The position numbers were made by a program, and so were the translations under genes. Below the pieces are notes generated by a model. It searched no databases, had not been told where the DNA came from, and saw only the letters and a list, made by a program, of their open reading frames with translations. From Paractinoplanes ferrugineus (lineage in GTDB: Bacteria > Actinomycetota > Actinomycetes > Mycobacteriales > Micromonosporaceae), in NCBI RefSeq assembly GCF_016862195.1, contig NZ_BOMM01000004.1, positions 1 to 64,000 on the forward strand: DNA of 64,000 bases, in the 5' to 3' direction. Below, piece by piece: positions 52,191 through 61,685 of this stretch; positions within the stretch are counted from its first letter, which is position 1; the number at the start of each line of letters is the position of its first letter.

Positions 52191-53028
52191 GCAACCAGGC
52201 CGCGCCCTTCGCCGTCTTGTAGGGCGCCGGGTCGGACTCGTCGTGCAGGGCGGCCAGCATCGCCGGCATCACCTTGCCCTGCGAGCAGATGACCGGCACG
52301 CCACCGGGACGCAGCTCGAGCATCCGCTGTGCGCCCACCTTCGCCTTGGCGGGCGCGTCGTCGGCGTCGGCCGGCTCGGCGAACGCGCCGTCCTGCACGA
52401 TCGGCAGGCCGCCCAGTCGCGCGGACAGCGGTTCGAGGGTCTGCTTGCAACGCAGCGGGGTGGCCGTGATGAGCCGTTCCGGCTTCAACAGGGCCAGCAC
52501 CACGGCCATCCGCTCGGCGTCCGCCCGGCCCTGCTCGTCGATCGGGCGCAACGCGTCGTTGCCCTTCCAGGCCTTGCGCTCACCGGCGTGCGCGTGCCGC
52601 ACCAGACCGGCCACCGCGGTGATCGGCGGCAGCCCGGCCACGTGTTCCAGGATGCGCCGCTCGTCGGCGTAGCTGACCCGTTCGGCCGCCTGGGCCGGCG
52701 GCAGCCAGGCCAGCTCGTCGACCTCGTCGGTGTCCTGCACGGGGCCGCCGTCGGTGGCCCGCATCAGCCAGTAGTCGACCGTCTTGGGCCGGCCGTCCGG
52801 CAACTCGTAGTCGACGGTGGGCAGCCGCAACTCGGGCACGCCCGTCCAGCCGGTCTCCTCGGCCACCTCGCGCACGGCGCCGGCCAGCGGGTGCTCGTCG
52901 TCGTCGAGTTTGCCCTTGGGCAGCGCCCAGTCGTCGTAACGAGGCCGGTGCACGAGGCAGACCTCGATGGTGCCGTCGCCGTCGCGGCGGTGCAGAACAC
53001 CGCCGGCGGCCTGTACCGCATGTGTCAT
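52147..53028 (-). CDS. mutT1: MutT1-type Nudix hydrolase fused to a histidine-phosphatase domain
   Basis: 293 residues. N-terminal Nudix domain (about 1-140) with an intact box: G-x5-E-x7-REVAEETG in GKLDDDEHPLAGAVREVAEE. The C-terminal histidine-phosphatase domain (about 145-293) has the RHG-type motif LVRHAHAGERKAW. Matches mycobacterial MutT1, which sanitises 8-oxo-(d)GTP and further hydrolyses the product. Its start overlaps the ppk stop by one base (TGATG), so it is translated with ppk, as in mycobacteria. Confidence 0.94.
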   Translation of the reverse strand: MTHAVQAAGGVLHRRDGDGTIEVCLVHRPRYDDWALPKGKLDDDEHPLAGAVREVAEETGWTGVPELRLPTVDYELPDGRPKTVDYWLMRATDGGPVQDTDEVDELAWLPPAQAAERVSYADERRILEHVAGLPPITAVAGLVRHAHAGERKAWKGNDALRPIDEQGRADAERMAVVLALLKPERLITATPLRCKQTLEPLSARLGGLPIVQDGAFAEPADADDAPAKAKVGAQRMLELRPGGVPVICSQGKVMPAMLAALHDESDPAPYKTAKGAAWLLTWSGDRLLDASRL

Positions 53029-55274
53029 CAGGCTGCTTTACCGGTTACTCGTCGCAGGAGGGCTTCCTGCAGGTGGATGTGGGCTTCGCCGGGACCGTAC
53101 GGGCGGCGGTGCCAGGTGCCGTCGCCGGCCAGGTCCCAGCCCTCGCTCTCGTCGCTCATCGACAGTTCGAGGACGTGCCGCAGATCGCGCTGGGCCGACG
53201 GCAGGGTGACCCGCACCAGCGCCTCGACCCGGCGGTCCAGGTTGCGGTGCATCAGGTCGGCCGAACCGATCCAGTATTCCGCGTCGTCGCCGGGGCCGAA
53301 CCGGAACACCCGCGAGTGCTCCAGGAACCGGCCGACGATCGAGCGCACCCGGATGTTGTCGGACAGCCCCGGCACGCCCGGTCGCAGCGCGCACATGCCC
53401 CGGATGATCAGGTCGATCCGTACGCCGTCCTGCGAGGCGCGGTAGAGCGCGTCGATCGTCTCCTCGTCGACCAGCGAGTTGACTTTGAACTGCACCAGGG
53501 CCTCGCCGCCGGCCCGGGCGATCTCGGCCTGCCGCCGGATGCGGTCGATCAGGCCGGAGCGCACGCCGTGCGGCGCCACCAGCAGGCGGCGGAAGGAACG
53601 CTGCCGGCTGTAGCCGGTGAGCACGTTGAACAGATCGGTGACGTCGGCACCGACCTCGGGGTCGGCGGTCAGCATGCCGAAGTCCTCGTAGAGCCGGGCG
53701 GTCTTCGGGTGGTAGTTGCCGGTGCCGATGTGGCAGTACCGCCGGATCTGGTTGCCCTCCTGCCGTACCACCAGAGCGGTTTTGCAGTGGGTCTTGAGAC
53801 CGACCAGGCCGTAGACGACGTGGCAGCCGGCGCGCTCCAGAGTGCGGGCCCAGGCGATGTTGGCCACCTCGTCGAACCGGGCCTTCACCTCGACCAGCAC
53901 CACCACCTGCTTGCCCGCGGCGGCCGCGTCCACCAACGCGTCGACGATCGGCGAGTCACCTGAGGTGCGGTAGAGCGTCTGCTTGATGGCCAGCACGTTG
54001 GGGTCGGCCGCGGCCTGCTCGATGAAGCGCTGGACGCTCGTCGAGAACGAGTGGTAGGGGTGGTGGACCAGGATGTCGCTCTCCCGCAGCCGGTTGAAGA
54101 CGCTGCGCGGGACCTCGCCGTCGGCGAGCTGCGGGTGGGTGGACGGCACGAACGGCCGGTCCTTGAGGTCGTCGCGGTCGCACTCGCCGAACACCTGCCA
54201 GAGCGAGGACAGGTCGAGCAGGCCGGGCACCCGAAGCACGCCCTGGCTGTCCATGTCGAGCTCGCGGACCAGGGTGTCGAGGACGTGGTCGCTGATCGAC
54301 GCGGCCACCTCGAGGCGGACCGGCGGGCCGAGCCGGCGCTGGGCCAGCTCCCGCTCGAGCGCCTGGAGCAGGTCCTCGTCGCGGTCCTCGTCGACCTCGA
54401 GTTCGGCGTTGCGAGTCACCCGGAACAGGTGCCATTCCTGGATCTGCATGCCGGAGAACAGCTGGTCGAGGTGGACCGCGATGAGTTCCTCGACGGGCAG
54501 GAAACGCACCCCGCGGCTGTCGTTCTGCACGACCACGAAACGCGGCACATTGTTCGGCACCTTGATCCGGGCGAACAGCTCGGACGCGCCGCCGTCCGGC
54601 TCACGCAGGACGACGGCCAAGTTCAAGGACCGGCTCGAGATGTACGGGAACGGGTGCGCCGGGTCGACCGCGAGCGGTGTCAGCACCGGGAAGACCTGCT
54701 CCCGGAAGTACGTACGCAGGCGCTCCTTCTCGGCCGGCCCCAGCTCGCCCCAGCTGACCAGCTCGATCCCCTCGGCGGAGAGCTTGGGCCGGACCTCGTC
54801 GGCGAAGCAGGCGGCGTGCCGGGTGACCAGGTCGGCCGCGCGCTGGCTGATCATCTCGAGCTGGCTGCGCAGCGAGATCCGATCGCCGCCCCGCATCGGC
54901 AGCCCGGCACTCAGCCGCCGCTTCAGCCCGGCCACCCGCACCATGTAGAACTCGTCGAGGTTGCTGGCGAAGATGGCCAGGAACTTGGCCCGCTCCAGCA
55001 GCGGGGTGCCCGGGTCCTCGGCCAGCGCGAGCACCCGCGCGTTGAAGTCGAGCCAGGACAGCTCACGGTTGAGGAAGCGATCCTCGGGCAGCTCGGGAGC
55101 GCTCTCCGACTCGAAAGGCGTCGCCTCCACCGGCTTGTCCTCGGTCAGTTCCGGCACGATCTGCTCCAAGTCGGTCGGGCCGGCCGGAGCAGGAACTGCA
55201 TCCTCGCCCAGGGGGAGAAAGCGGCCGTTCGGGCCGCGCCGGCGGGTTTCGGGGATCCGGGGCGGGGTTTGCAT
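53028..55274 (-). CDS. ppk: Polyphosphate kinase 1
   Basis: 748 residues (EC 2.7.4.1): reversibly makes polyphosphate from ATP, membrane-associated. Features: [34 protein letters not shown], the autophosphorylated His in [45 protein letters not shown] domain ([16 protein letters not shown]) and [19 protein letters not shown]. An N-terminal extension of about 50 residues is disordered. First gene of ppk-mutT1. Confidence 0.97.
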   Translation of the reverse strand: MQTPPRIPETRRRGPNGRFLPLGEDAVPAPAGPTDLEQIVPELTEDKPVEATPFESESAPELPEDRFLNRELSWLDFNARVLALAEDPGTPLLERAKFLAIFASNLDEFYMVRVAGLKRRLSAGLPMRGGDRISLRSQLEMISQRAADLVTRHAACFADEVRPKLSAEGIELVSWGELGPAEKERLRTYFREQVFPVLTPLAVDPAHPFPYISSRSLNLAVVLREPDGGASELFARIKVPNNVPRFVVVQNDSRGVRFLPVEELIAVHLDQLFSGMQIQEWHLFRVTRNAELEVDEDRDEDLLQALERELAQRRLGPPVRLEVAASISDHVLDTLVRELDMDSQGVLRVPGLLDLSSLWQVFGECDRDDLKDRPFVPSTHPQLADGEVPRSVFNRLRESDILVHHPYHSFSTSVQRFIEQAAADPNVLAIKQTLYRTSGDSPIVDALVDAAAAGKQVVVLVEVKARFDEVANIAWARTLERAGCHVVYGLVGLKTHCKTALVVRQEGNQIRRYCHIGTGNYHPKTARLYEDFGMLTADPEVGADVTDLFNVLTGYSRQRSFRRLLVAPHGVRSGLIDRIRRQAEIARAGGEALVQFKVNSLVDEETIDALYRASQDGVRIDLIIRGMCALRPGVPGLSDNIRVRSIVGRFLEHSRVFRFGPGDDAEYWIGSADLMHRNLDRRVEALVRVTLPSAQRDLRHVLELSMSDESEGWDLAGDGTWHRRPYGPGEAHIHLQEALLRRVTGKAA

Positions 55275-55329
55275 CGGTCCATCATCGCGGTTTCCAGGGA
55301 AACGTGAAACGAACTACAACTTGATCAAC

Positions 55330-55527
55330 TCAACCGATTCCGGGAATGGTGACCCGGCGCACAACCCCCGACGGATCGGTGTCGATATCCACCCGCTGCC
55401 CGAGACGGAGCAGGCGTAAACCCGACCGATCGAACGCGACCGAATCGAACGCCAGCTCAGCACCGTTGTCGAGGAGCAGCCGGCCGCTGCGGGTGTCGGG
55501 GTCGAAGGTCGCGATCGTGCCCTGCAT
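55330..55527 (-). CDS. Small cold-shock-like OB-fold protein
   Basis: 65 residues: MQGTIATFDPDTRSGRLLLD, then AFDSVAFDRSGLRLLRLGQRV. The order of strands and the GxI-x-FD-x-G pattern match the cold-shock domain, but the RNA-binding FGFI motif is degenerate. ATG 55527 is chosen because TAGCGT lies 7 bases upstream (leaderless); a GTG 9 bases upstream is in frame. Between ppk and cofC, as in related actinobacteria. Confidence 0.82.
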   Translation of the reverse strand: MQGTIATFDPDTRSGRLLLDNGAELAFDSVAFDRSGLRLLRLGQRVDIDTDPSGVVRRVTIPGIG

Positions 55528-55534
55528 GAGTTGC

Positions 55535-55540
55535 ACGCTA
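55535..55540 (-). promoter_or_regulatory. -10 box of the OB-fold gene
   Basis: TAGCGT on the minus strand, 7 bases before ATG 55527. Confidence 0.42.
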
Positions 55541-55546
55541 CCGGGT

Positions 55547-56191
55547 CTAGGCGGCCGGGACGCAGCTCACCGTGAGTCCAAGGTCACGCAGCAGGTCACA
55601 GGTGTGCCGACCGGCGCCCAGGGCGAGCACCCGCTGCAGGTCGGCCGGGGTGTCGACGTCCTGCCGCAGGCCCGGCCAGGCGCCGTCGAGAGCCCGCGCG
55701 CCGGACGCCGCGTGCGCCACCGCCGAGCCGAGACCGAAACGCGGGTCGAGCGGCTCACCCGGGCCGGCCGCCAGCAGAACCGTTCCGGTGCCGGCCGCGT
55801 CGGCCACGAAGCTTCGCCGCTCGGCCCGGCCCAACGCCTCGTCGAGCTGCTCCGGGTGCAACGCCGGCAGGTCGCCGGCCAGCACCGCGCGGAACCGGGT
55901 CAGCCCGGCGACCTCGTCGGCGCCGAACCGCATCGCCGCGTTCAACTCGGCGGCCGGGGTGTCCGGCACCACGCGGGCGCCCAGCTCGCCGACCGCGGCC
56001 GCGGCCTCCGGGTCGTCGGTCACCACGATCAGCTCGGCCACCGCCTCGGCCGTCAGCACCGCCGAGGCCGTGTCGCGCACCATGGCCAGCACCAGCTCGG
56101 CGTGCCGTGCCGGGGGCACCGCGCCACGCAGCCGGCTCTTCGCCGCGCTCAGCCGCTTGACGGGGATCACAGCCGTCCAGTCCCGCACCAT
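55547..56191 (-). CDS. cofC: Phosphoenolpyruvate/2-phospholactate guanylyltransferase (F420 synthesis)
   Basis: 214 residues; FbiD/CofC makes the enolpyruvyl- or lactyl-diphospho-guanosine precursor of coenzyme F420. Motifs: WTAVIPVKRLSAAKSRLRG (nucleotide binding), VVTDDPEA, FGADEV, VLAGDLPALHPEQL (metal Asp) and RQDVDTPADLQRVLALG. The position next to ppk matches the mycobacterial order (ppk, fbiD). ATG 56191 is chosen because homology begins there. Which of fbiD or cofC is the correct name depends on substrate (PEP or 2-phospholactate). Confidence 0.9.
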   Translation of the reverse strand: MVRDWTAVIPVKRLSAAKSRLRGAVPPARHAELVLAMVRDTASAVLTAEAVAELIVVTDDPEAAAAVGELGARVVPDTPAAELNAAMRFGADEVAGLTRFRAVLAGDLPALHPEQLDEALGRAERRSFVADAAGTGTVLLAAGPGEPLDPRFGLGSAVAHAASGARALDGAWPGLRQDVDTPADLQRVLALGAGRHTCDLLRDLGLTVSCVPAA

Positions 56192-56316
56192 GCGGCCAAG
56201 TCTGCCAGCGGCGACCGGACCGGCCCCTGCCTGGTACCGCAGCCCGCGAGCAGGCATGATTCGTCCGAGGTATGGGACCGCGGTGGGGACACGCCGTGGC
56301 TAGGGCAGGAGGGGCC

Positions 56317-57048
56317 GTGGCTCGGCGCAAGCTGGGATTCTGGCGACGGTTCGTGGCGGTGGTGCTCTGCATCCCGGTCCTGAAGGTGTGGACCAAGCGG
56401 ACGTGGCTCGCGATGGAGAACATCCCGCCGTCGGGCGGCATCATCGTGGTGCCGAACCACGTGTCGCACTTCGATCCGCTGGTGGTGGCCCACTACATCT
56501 ACGGTGCCGGCCGCTGGCCGCGTTTTCTGGGCAAGGCGAGCCTGTGGCGGGTGCCGGTGATGGGGTCGTTGCTGCGCAAGGTCCAGCAGATCCCGGTCGA
56601 ACGCGGCAGTGTGGATGCGGTGAAATCGCTCGACGTGCTGATCGACGCACTCCACCAGGGCGGTGTCGTGGTGATCTACCCCGAGGGCACCACCACCAAG
56701 GACCCCGACCTGTGGCCGATGCGCGGCAAGACCGGCGCCGCCCGGCTGGCCCTGGTCACCGGGGCGCCGGTGATCCCGCTGGCCAACTGGGGCGCCGAGC
56801 GCATCTTCGATCCCCGTACCGGCAGGCTCAGCCTCCGGCCCCGCGTCCCGGTGACGGTCACCTCCGGAAAGCCGATCGACCTCACCCGGTGGGCGGGCGC
56901 CACCCCCGGCCGGGCCGTCCTCGACGAGATGACCGAGCACATCATGCTCGAGGTCCAGCGACTGCTCGGCGAGCTGCGCGGCGAGGAACCACCGGCCGGA
57001 CTCTACGAAAGGCCGGGCAAGCGGGCCGGCGCGGCGGGTGAGGCGTGA
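56317..57048 (+). CDS. 1-Acyl-sn-glycerol-3-phosphate acyltransferase (PlsC family)
   Basis: 243 residues. NHVSHFDP (HX4D catalytic box), [19 protein letters not shown], the [14 protein letters not shown] phosphate-binding box and [10 protein letters not shown] (block IV) identify the PlsC family: acylates lysophosphatidate in membrane lipid synthesis. One N-terminal hydrophobic segment. GTG 56317 is preferred because AGGAGGGG lies immediately upstream; an in-frame ATG at 56272 lacks a site. Overlaps gpsA by one base (TGATG), linking the two steps of phosphatidate synthesis. Confidence 0.92.
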   Translation: MARRKLGFWRRFVAVVLCIPVLKVWTKRTWLAMENIPPSGGIIVVPNHVSHFDPLVVAHYIYGAGRWPRFLGKASLWRVPVMGSLLRKVQQIPVERGSVDAVKSLDVLIDALHQGGVVVIYPEGTTTKDPDLWPMRGKTGAARLALVTGAPVIPLANWGAERIFDPRTGRLSLRPRVPVTVTSGKPIDLTRWAGATPGRAVLDEMTEHIMLEVQRLLGELRGEEPPAGLYERPGKRAGAAGEA

Positions 57049-58043
57049 TGGGCCGCGCGACCGTGCTCGGCTCCGGCGCCTGGGGCACCGCCTTCGCCAA
57101 GATGCTCGCCGAGGCCGGCAGTGACGTGACCATCTGGGCGCGGCGGGAGACCGTCGCGGCCGAGATCCGCGAGCGGCACATGAACGAGGGCGCGCTGCCC
57201 TCGATCAAGCTGCCCAAGGAGATCAACGCCACCAGTGACCTGGCCGCCGCGCTCGACGGCTCGTCGCTGATCGCCATCGCCGTGCCGTCCCAGACGCTGC
57301 GCGGCAACCTCGCCGAGTGGGCCGGCCACTTCGCCCCCGGCTCGACCCTGATCTCGCTGATGAAGGGGATCGAGCTCGGCACCACCAAGCGGATGAGCCA
57401 GGTCATCGTGGAGACCGCGAAGGTCGACGCCGATCGGGTGGTGGTCGTCTCCGGCCCCAACCTGGCCCCCGAGATCGCCGCCGAGCAGCCCGCCGCGACG
57501 GTGGTGGCGGGCACCGACGCCGACCGCTGCCGGGCCGTCCAGCAGGCCATCGCGCTGCCCTACATCCGTCCGTACACGAGCGAGGACGTGATCGGCTGCG
57601 AGATGGGCGGCGCGGTCAAGAACGTCATCGCCCTGGCGTACGGGATGACGATCGCGATGGGCCTCGGCGACAACACCCGGGCCTCGCTGATCACCCGCGG
57701 TCTCGCCGAGACCGCCCGGCTGGGCGTGGCCCTCGGCGCCGACCCGCTCACCTTCGCCGGCCTGGCCGGCCTCGGCGACCTGGTCGCGACGTGTTCATCG
57801 CCACTGTCGCGCAACCGCACCTTCGGCGAGCAACTGGGCATGGGCAAGACTCTCGAAGAGGCACAGACCGCCGCGCGGCAGACCGCCGAGGGCGTCAAGA
57901 GCTGCCTGGCGATCCGCGATCTCGCCCGTACGGCCGGCGTCGAGATGCCGATCACCGAGCAGGTCGAACGGGTCTGCCACGAGGGCGGTGACCCGCGGGT
58001 CGCCGTACGCATGTTGATGGGACGGGAGATCAAGCCGGAGTGA
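57048..58043 (+). CDS. gpsA: Glycerol-3-phosphate dehydrogenase [NAD(P)+]
   Basis: 331 residues (EC 1.1.1.94), reduces dihydroxyacetone phosphate to glycerol-3-phosphate, the acyl acceptor used upstream of the PlsC step. [13 protein letters not shown] is the NAD-binding motif; [16 protein letters not shown] and the catalytic Lys region [15 protein letters not shown] are intact. ATG 57048 overlaps the plsC-type stop; an in-frame GTG at 57045 precedes it. Confidence 0.96.
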   Translation: MGRATVLGSGAWGTAFAKMLAEAGSDVTIWARRETVAAEIRERHMNEGALPSIKLPKEINATSDLAAALDGSSLIAIAVPSQTLRGNLAEWAGHFAPGSTLISLMKGIELGTTKRMSQVIVETAKVDADRVVVVSGPNLAPEIAAEQPAATVVAGTDADRCRAVQQAIALPYIRPYTSEDVIGCEMGGAVKNVIALAYGMTIAMGLGDNTRASLITRGLAETARLGVALGADPLTFAGLAGLGDLVATCSSPLSRNRTFGEQLGMGKTLEEAQTAARQTAEGVKSCLAIRDLARTAGVEMPITEQVERVCHEGGDPRVAVRMLMGREIKPE

Positions 58044-59140
58044 GTTACTCGGACGGAACTCGTGTGGTGCACGCCGGACTCCCCGCCAAACCGGTGGTCG
58101 GTGAGCCGTTCCTGCCCGGTCCGGTGTTCGCCGCGCCGTTCCATCTCGACCCGGCCACCGGCCCCGGCGAGAACGACTACGCCCGCACCCAGCACCCGAC
58201 CCGCCGGGCCCTGGAGGCGGCGATCGGTGAGCTCGAGGGCGCGCCCACGCTGGCCTTCGCGAGCGGCCAGGCGGCGATCACCGCGCTGCTGCTCGCGGTG
58301 CTGCGGCCGGGCGACACGGTGGCGCTGCCCGCCGACGGCTACTTCACGGTCCGGGCCTTCGCCGAGGGAACCCTCCGGGAGCTCGGCGTTTCCACCCTGC
58401 TGGTGCCGACCGCCGGGCCCTGGCCCGACTTCTCCGGGGTGCGCCTGGCGCTGCTCGAGACGCCCGCCAATCCCGGTCTGGACGTCTGCGACATCCGGGC
58501 CGTCGCCGCCCTCGCCCACGAGGCCGGGGCCCTGGTGGCGGTGGACAACACCACGGCCACGCCGCTCGGGCAGAACCCGCTCGCCCTCGGCGCCGACGTG
58601 GTGGTCGCCTCCGGCACCAAAGCGCTGACCGGCCACTCCGACGTGCTGCTCGGCTATGTGGCAAGCGGCGACGACGCGCTGCTCGGCAAGGTGGAGACGT
58701 GGCGCAAGCAGACCGGCGCGGTGCCGGGTGCGTTCGACTGCTGGCTGGCCCACCGCTCGATGGCCACCCTGGACCTGCGGCTGGCCCGGCAGACGGCGAA
58801 CGCGGCGGCGGTCTCGGCAATGCTGGCGGCCCGGACCGACGTGTCCGGGGTGCGCTGGCCGGGGCTCGAGACTGATCCGTCGTACCCGATCGCCGCCGCG
58901 CAGATGCGGCGCATTCCCGGCGTGGTCTCGTTCGATCTCGGCTCGGCCGAGCGGGTGGCGCGGTTCCTCACCGCGGCGTCGCTGGTCTTCGCGGCCACCT
59001 CGTTCGGCGGCGTGCACACGTCGGCCGACCGGCGGGCGCAGTGGGGCGACGCCACCCCGCCCGGCTTCGTGCGGCTGTCCTGCGGCATCGAGGACCCGGC
59101 CGACCTGGTCGCGGACCTCGCGGCGGCGCTCGACCTCTGA
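58040..59140 (+). CDS. Cystathionine gamma-lyase/synthase-like PLP enzyme
   Basis: 366 residues, Cys/Met metabolism PLP family. The PLP Lys is in [14 protein letters not shown], with [13 protein letters not shown] upstream and [16 protein letters not shown], then RLSCGIEDP at the C-terminus, as in cystathionine gamma-lyases. The phosphate-binding Tyr/Arg region reads [18 protein letters not shown] 58040 overlaps the gpsA stop (GTGA). Direction (lyase, synthase or sulfhydrylase) cannot be read from sequence. Confidence 0.9.
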   Translation: MSYSDGTRVVHAGLPAKPVVGEPFLPGPVFAAPFHLDPATGPGENDYARTQHPTRRALEAAIGELEGAPTLAFASGQAAITALLLAVLRPGDTVALPADGYFTVRAFAEGTLRELGVSTLLVPTAGPWPDFSGVRLALLETPANPGLDVCDIRAVAALAHEAGALVAVDNTTATPLGQNPLALGADVVVASGTKALTGHSDVLLGYVASGDDALLGKVETWRKQTGAVPGAFDCWLAHRSMATLDLRLARQTANAAAVSAMLAARTDVSGVRWPGLETDPSYPIAAAQMRRIPGVVSFDLGSAERVARFLTAASLVFAATSFGGVHTSADRRAQWGDATPPGFVRLSCGIEDPADLVADLAAALDL

Positions 59141-59156
59141 TCTCGGGCCGTGACGT

Positions 59157-59162
59157 TAACAT
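59157..59162 (+). promoter_or_regulatory. -10 box of a leaderless transcript
   Basis: TAACAT, 7 bases before GTG 59170. Confidence 0.45.
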
Positions 59163-59169
59163 CGGGCCG

Positions 59170-59526
59170 GTGACGTGGGACAGCTTCTCCGGTGACGAGG
59201 TCGCGGCACTGACGACGGGCGAGAGCTTCTTCGCCGCACCGGGTGAGCGGGTCTGTCCCGCATGCGGCGAGCGCCGGCTCCGGGCGTACGTGAACAGTCC
59301 GGCCAACGCCCGGCGGCCGACCCTCGTCAGTTATGTCTGGTGTTCCGGCTGCCGCAAGTTCGTCGGGACCCGGGCCAAACACCCGGCCGGGCTCGTCTTC
59401 TCCGATCCGCTGGCTCTGCTCGACGCCGCCGACCGCCGCGCGCTGGAGCGCAGCCTGGTGGGCTTCCTCGCGCACCTCGACCGGCTCTGGGACGAGGGCG
59501 TCCTCCCGCAGACCTTCGCCGCCTGA
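59170..59526 (+). CDS. Hypothetical protein with zinc-ribbon Cys pairs
   Basis: 118 residues. Two CxxC knuckles (CPACGERRLRAYV and WCSGCRKFVGTR, about residues 30-60) probably bind one zinc. The C-terminal half is helical (DRRALERSLVGFLAHLDRLW). Looks like a small regulatory or scaffold protein; no named family recognised. GTG 59170 has TAACAT 7 bases upstream. Precedes the GntR/ABC operon by 85 bases. Confidence 0.8.
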   Translation: MTWDSFSGDEVAALTTGESFFAAPGERVCPACGERRLRAYVNSPANARRPTLVSYVWCSGCRKFVGTRAKHPAGLVFSDPLALLDAADRRALERSLVGFLAHLDRLWDEGVLPQTFAA

Positions 59527-59567
59527 TCCGTCCCGCGGGGTTGCCTTCCCGGCCGCCCAGGTTCTAT

Positions 59568-59591
59568 GGTTCGTTACATGAGTAGTGAACC
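59568..59591. promoter_or_regulatory. Inverted repeat upstream of the gntR/ABC operon
   Basis: GGTTC-GT-TAC, ATGA, GTA-GT-GAACC: eight of ten arm positions are complementary. It sits 20 bases upstream of the GntR start codon, the expected place for autoregulation by a YtrA-type repressor. Confidence 0.62.
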
Positions 59592-59611
59592 GCAGAACTA
59601 GGGAGGGTTCG

Positions 59612-59965
59612 GTGTTCGACGACCGCAGCCCGATCTATCTGCAGATCGCCGACGGCATCAAGAACGACGTCCTGAGCGGTGCCCTCAAGGAGGACGAACA
59701 GGTCATGTCCACCAACCAATACGCGGCGTTCTATCGGATCAACCCGGCCACGGCGGCCAAGGGCTTCGCCCAGCTCGTCGACGAGGGCGTGCTCTACAAG
59801 AAGCGCGGGATCGGCATGTTCGTCAGCCCCGACGCCCGCGACAAGCTGCGGGCGGCCCGCCGGGAGCGGTTCTTCACCGAGGTCGTCGACCCGATGCTGG
59901 CCGAGGCGAAACGGGTCGGCATCGGCGTCGACGAGATCGTCCGGCACCTCGGCGGCGCCCGATGA
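59612..59965 (+). CDS. GntR-family regulator, YtrA subfamily
   Basis: 117 residues: winged HTH (SPIYLQIADGIKNDVLSGAL, MSTNQYAAFYRINPATAAKG) with only a short helical dimerisation tail, the YtrA layout. GGGAGG lies 5-6 bases before GTG 59612. The ABC ATPase starts inside its stop (ATGA), so repressor and transporter are coupled; YtrA-type operons answer to cell-wall antibiotics in relatives. A palindrome precedes it. Confidence 0.93.
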   Translation: MFDDRSPIYLQIADGIKNDVLSGALKEDEQVMSTNQYAAFYRINPATAAKGFAQLVDEGVLYKKRGIGMFVSPDARDKLRAARRERFFTEVVDPMLAEAKRVGIGVDEIVRHLGGAR

Positions 59966-60843
59966 TCGAGCTGCGCGATGTGACAGTGCGCTTCGGCTCG
60001 ACGGTCGCCGTCGACGACGTGCGCCTCGACCTGCCGACCGGCAAGATCTACGGCCTGCTCGGGCGCAACGGCTCCGGCAAGACGAGCCTGCTCAGTGCCC
60101 TCGCCTCATACCGCCGCCCGACCGCCGGCACGGTCCGGTTCGACGGCGTCGACGCGTTCGAAAACCCGGCCGTGATGCGGCACACGTGCTTCATCCGCGA
60201 CACCCTCGACGTCAGCGACTCCGAGCGGGTGCGCGCGGTGCTCCGCGTCGCCGGATGGATGCGTCCGGGTTGGGACGCTGATTACGCCGCCCGCCTGGCC
60301 GACCTGTTCGAGCTCGACCCGAGCAAGCGCGTGTCGGCGCTGTCCCGGGGCCGGCGGTCCGCCCTCGGCGTCGTGCTCGGCCTCGCCTCGCGGGCGCCGC
60401 TGACCATCCTCGACGAGACCTACCTCGGGATGGACGCGGTGGCGCGCGCCGACTTCTATCGCGAGCTCCTCGCCGACTACCTGGCCCACCCGCGCACCAT
60501 CATCCTGTCCACCCACCTCATCGAGGAGGTCGCCGATCTCTTGGAGCGGGTCGTCATCCTCGACCGGGGCCGGGTTCTGCTCCACGCGGAGGCCGACGAG
60601 CTGCGCGGCCGTGGCATCAAGGTGACCGGCCCGGACACCGTGGTCGCTGACTTCGCCGCCGGGCACCACGTGCTGGCCGAGCAGAGCCTCGGCGGGGTGC
60701 GTGCGGTGACTCTCGACTGGCGGCCCGCACCGGACGACGTGGCGCGGGGCGAGGCGGCCGGGCTCACTTTCGGCCCGGTCGGCATCCAGGACCTGTTCGT
60801 CCACCTCACGTCACCGTCGCAGCGGCTGGAGGCCCTCCGATGA
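59962..60843 (+). CDS. ABC transporter ATP-binding protein of the YtrA-type operon
   Basis: 293 residues. Walker A GRNGSGKTSLLSAL is intact; the Q-loop region lacks a clear Gln, the signature is degenerate (LSRGRRSALGV instead of LSGGQ), and Walker B is LTILDETYLGMD (DET rather than DEP), while the switch His is kept (LSTHLIEE). The same features are common in YtrB-like ATPases. The transporter is completed by the next gene, which overlaps by 4 bases. Confidence 0.9.
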   Translation: MIELRDVTVRFGSTVAVDDVRLDLPTGKIYGLLGRNGSGKTSLLSALASYRRPTAGTVRFDGVDAFENPAVMRHTCFIRDTLDVSDSERVRAVLRVAGWMRPGWDADYAARLADLFELDPSKRVSALSRGRRSALGVVLGLASRAPLTILDETYLGMDAVARADFYRELLADYLAHPRTIILSTHLIEEVADLLERVVILDRGRVLLHAEADELRGRGIKVTGPDTVVADFAAGHHVLAEQSLGGVRAVTLDWRPAPDDVARGEAAGLTFGPVGIQDLFVHLTSPSQRLEALR

Positions 60844-61523
60844 GCGCGCACCACCTTCTGTTCCGGGTCTACCGGCCGATCATCATCGTGTTCACGGCGA
60901 TCCTTCTCACCTCCGACCTCGTCGTGACGACCCTGGTCGTCGTCGGCACCGGCCACATCGGCTTCAGCATGTGGATCGTGCTGGCCGGCTATGCCGCGAA
61001 ATATTGGCTGCTGGTCGTCGGCATCATGTTGGTGGTCATGCAGTTGCGCCAGTTCGTGGCCAATGGCGGCACCCGGCACGAGTTCCTGGCCGGCGCCGCG
61101 GTGTTCGGCCTGATCGTGACGGCCGGCTTCGCCGCTGTCGTGACGATCGGCCACGGTGTGGAGAGCATGGTGCTGGGCGCCGGTGACTGGCGCGGTGACG
61201 GTTATCCGACGCTGCCACTCGATGGCATGCTCGGCCAGTTCGGTCAGTTGTTCCCCGAGTCGCTGGCCTACCTGATGTCGGGGGCCATGATCGCGGCCGG
61301 GTTCTACCGCTGGCGCCCCCTGATCGGCTTGGTCGTGATGGTCGGCGGGGCGATCCCGGCGGCGGTGGCCGACGGCCTGCTCGGTGTCGACGAGTTCGGC
61401 CATGTCGCAGCTCGGCTGCCCTATCCGGTGGCGCTGGCCTTGTCGCTGGCGGCCACCGCACTGGTGGGCTTGGCGCTGCGCCGGGCGATCAGCGACGTCC
61501 CGATAAAGCGCACGGCCGGCTGA
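60840..61523 (+). CDS. Membrane protein of the YtrA-type ABC operon
   Basis: 227 residues with six predicted helices (about 15-38, 45-72, 85-108, 140-160, 165-187 and 192-215). No ABC-2 signature that I recognise, but position (ATGA overlap with the ATPase) and topology identify it as the permease. Likely role: exporting or sensing a membrane-active compound (inference from operon type). Confidence 0.85.
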   Translation: MSAHHLLFRVYRPIIIVFTAILLTSDLVVTTLVVVGTGHIGFSMWIVLAGYAAKYWLLVVGIMLVVMQLRQFVANGGTRHEFLAGAAVFGLIVTAGFAAVVTIGHGVESMVLGAGDWRGDGYPTLPLDGMLGQFGQLFPESLAYLMSGAMIAAGFYRWRPLIGLVVMVGGAIPAAVADGLLGVDEFGHVAARLPYPVALALSLAATALVGLALRRAISDVPIKRTAG

Positions 61524-61685
61524 TCTCATTCGCCCGCACTCGGCCGAACGGCCGAGGTTGGCTCCGGCATCCCTGACGAAGGACGGATGGTCCGTCGGGT
61601 AGCTTCCGCGCAGGATCACTCTGGCCGTGTCTTGCACAGGCAAGCCATGCTGCTTTCACAGGGAAGCGAAAGGAAACACGCGGAG

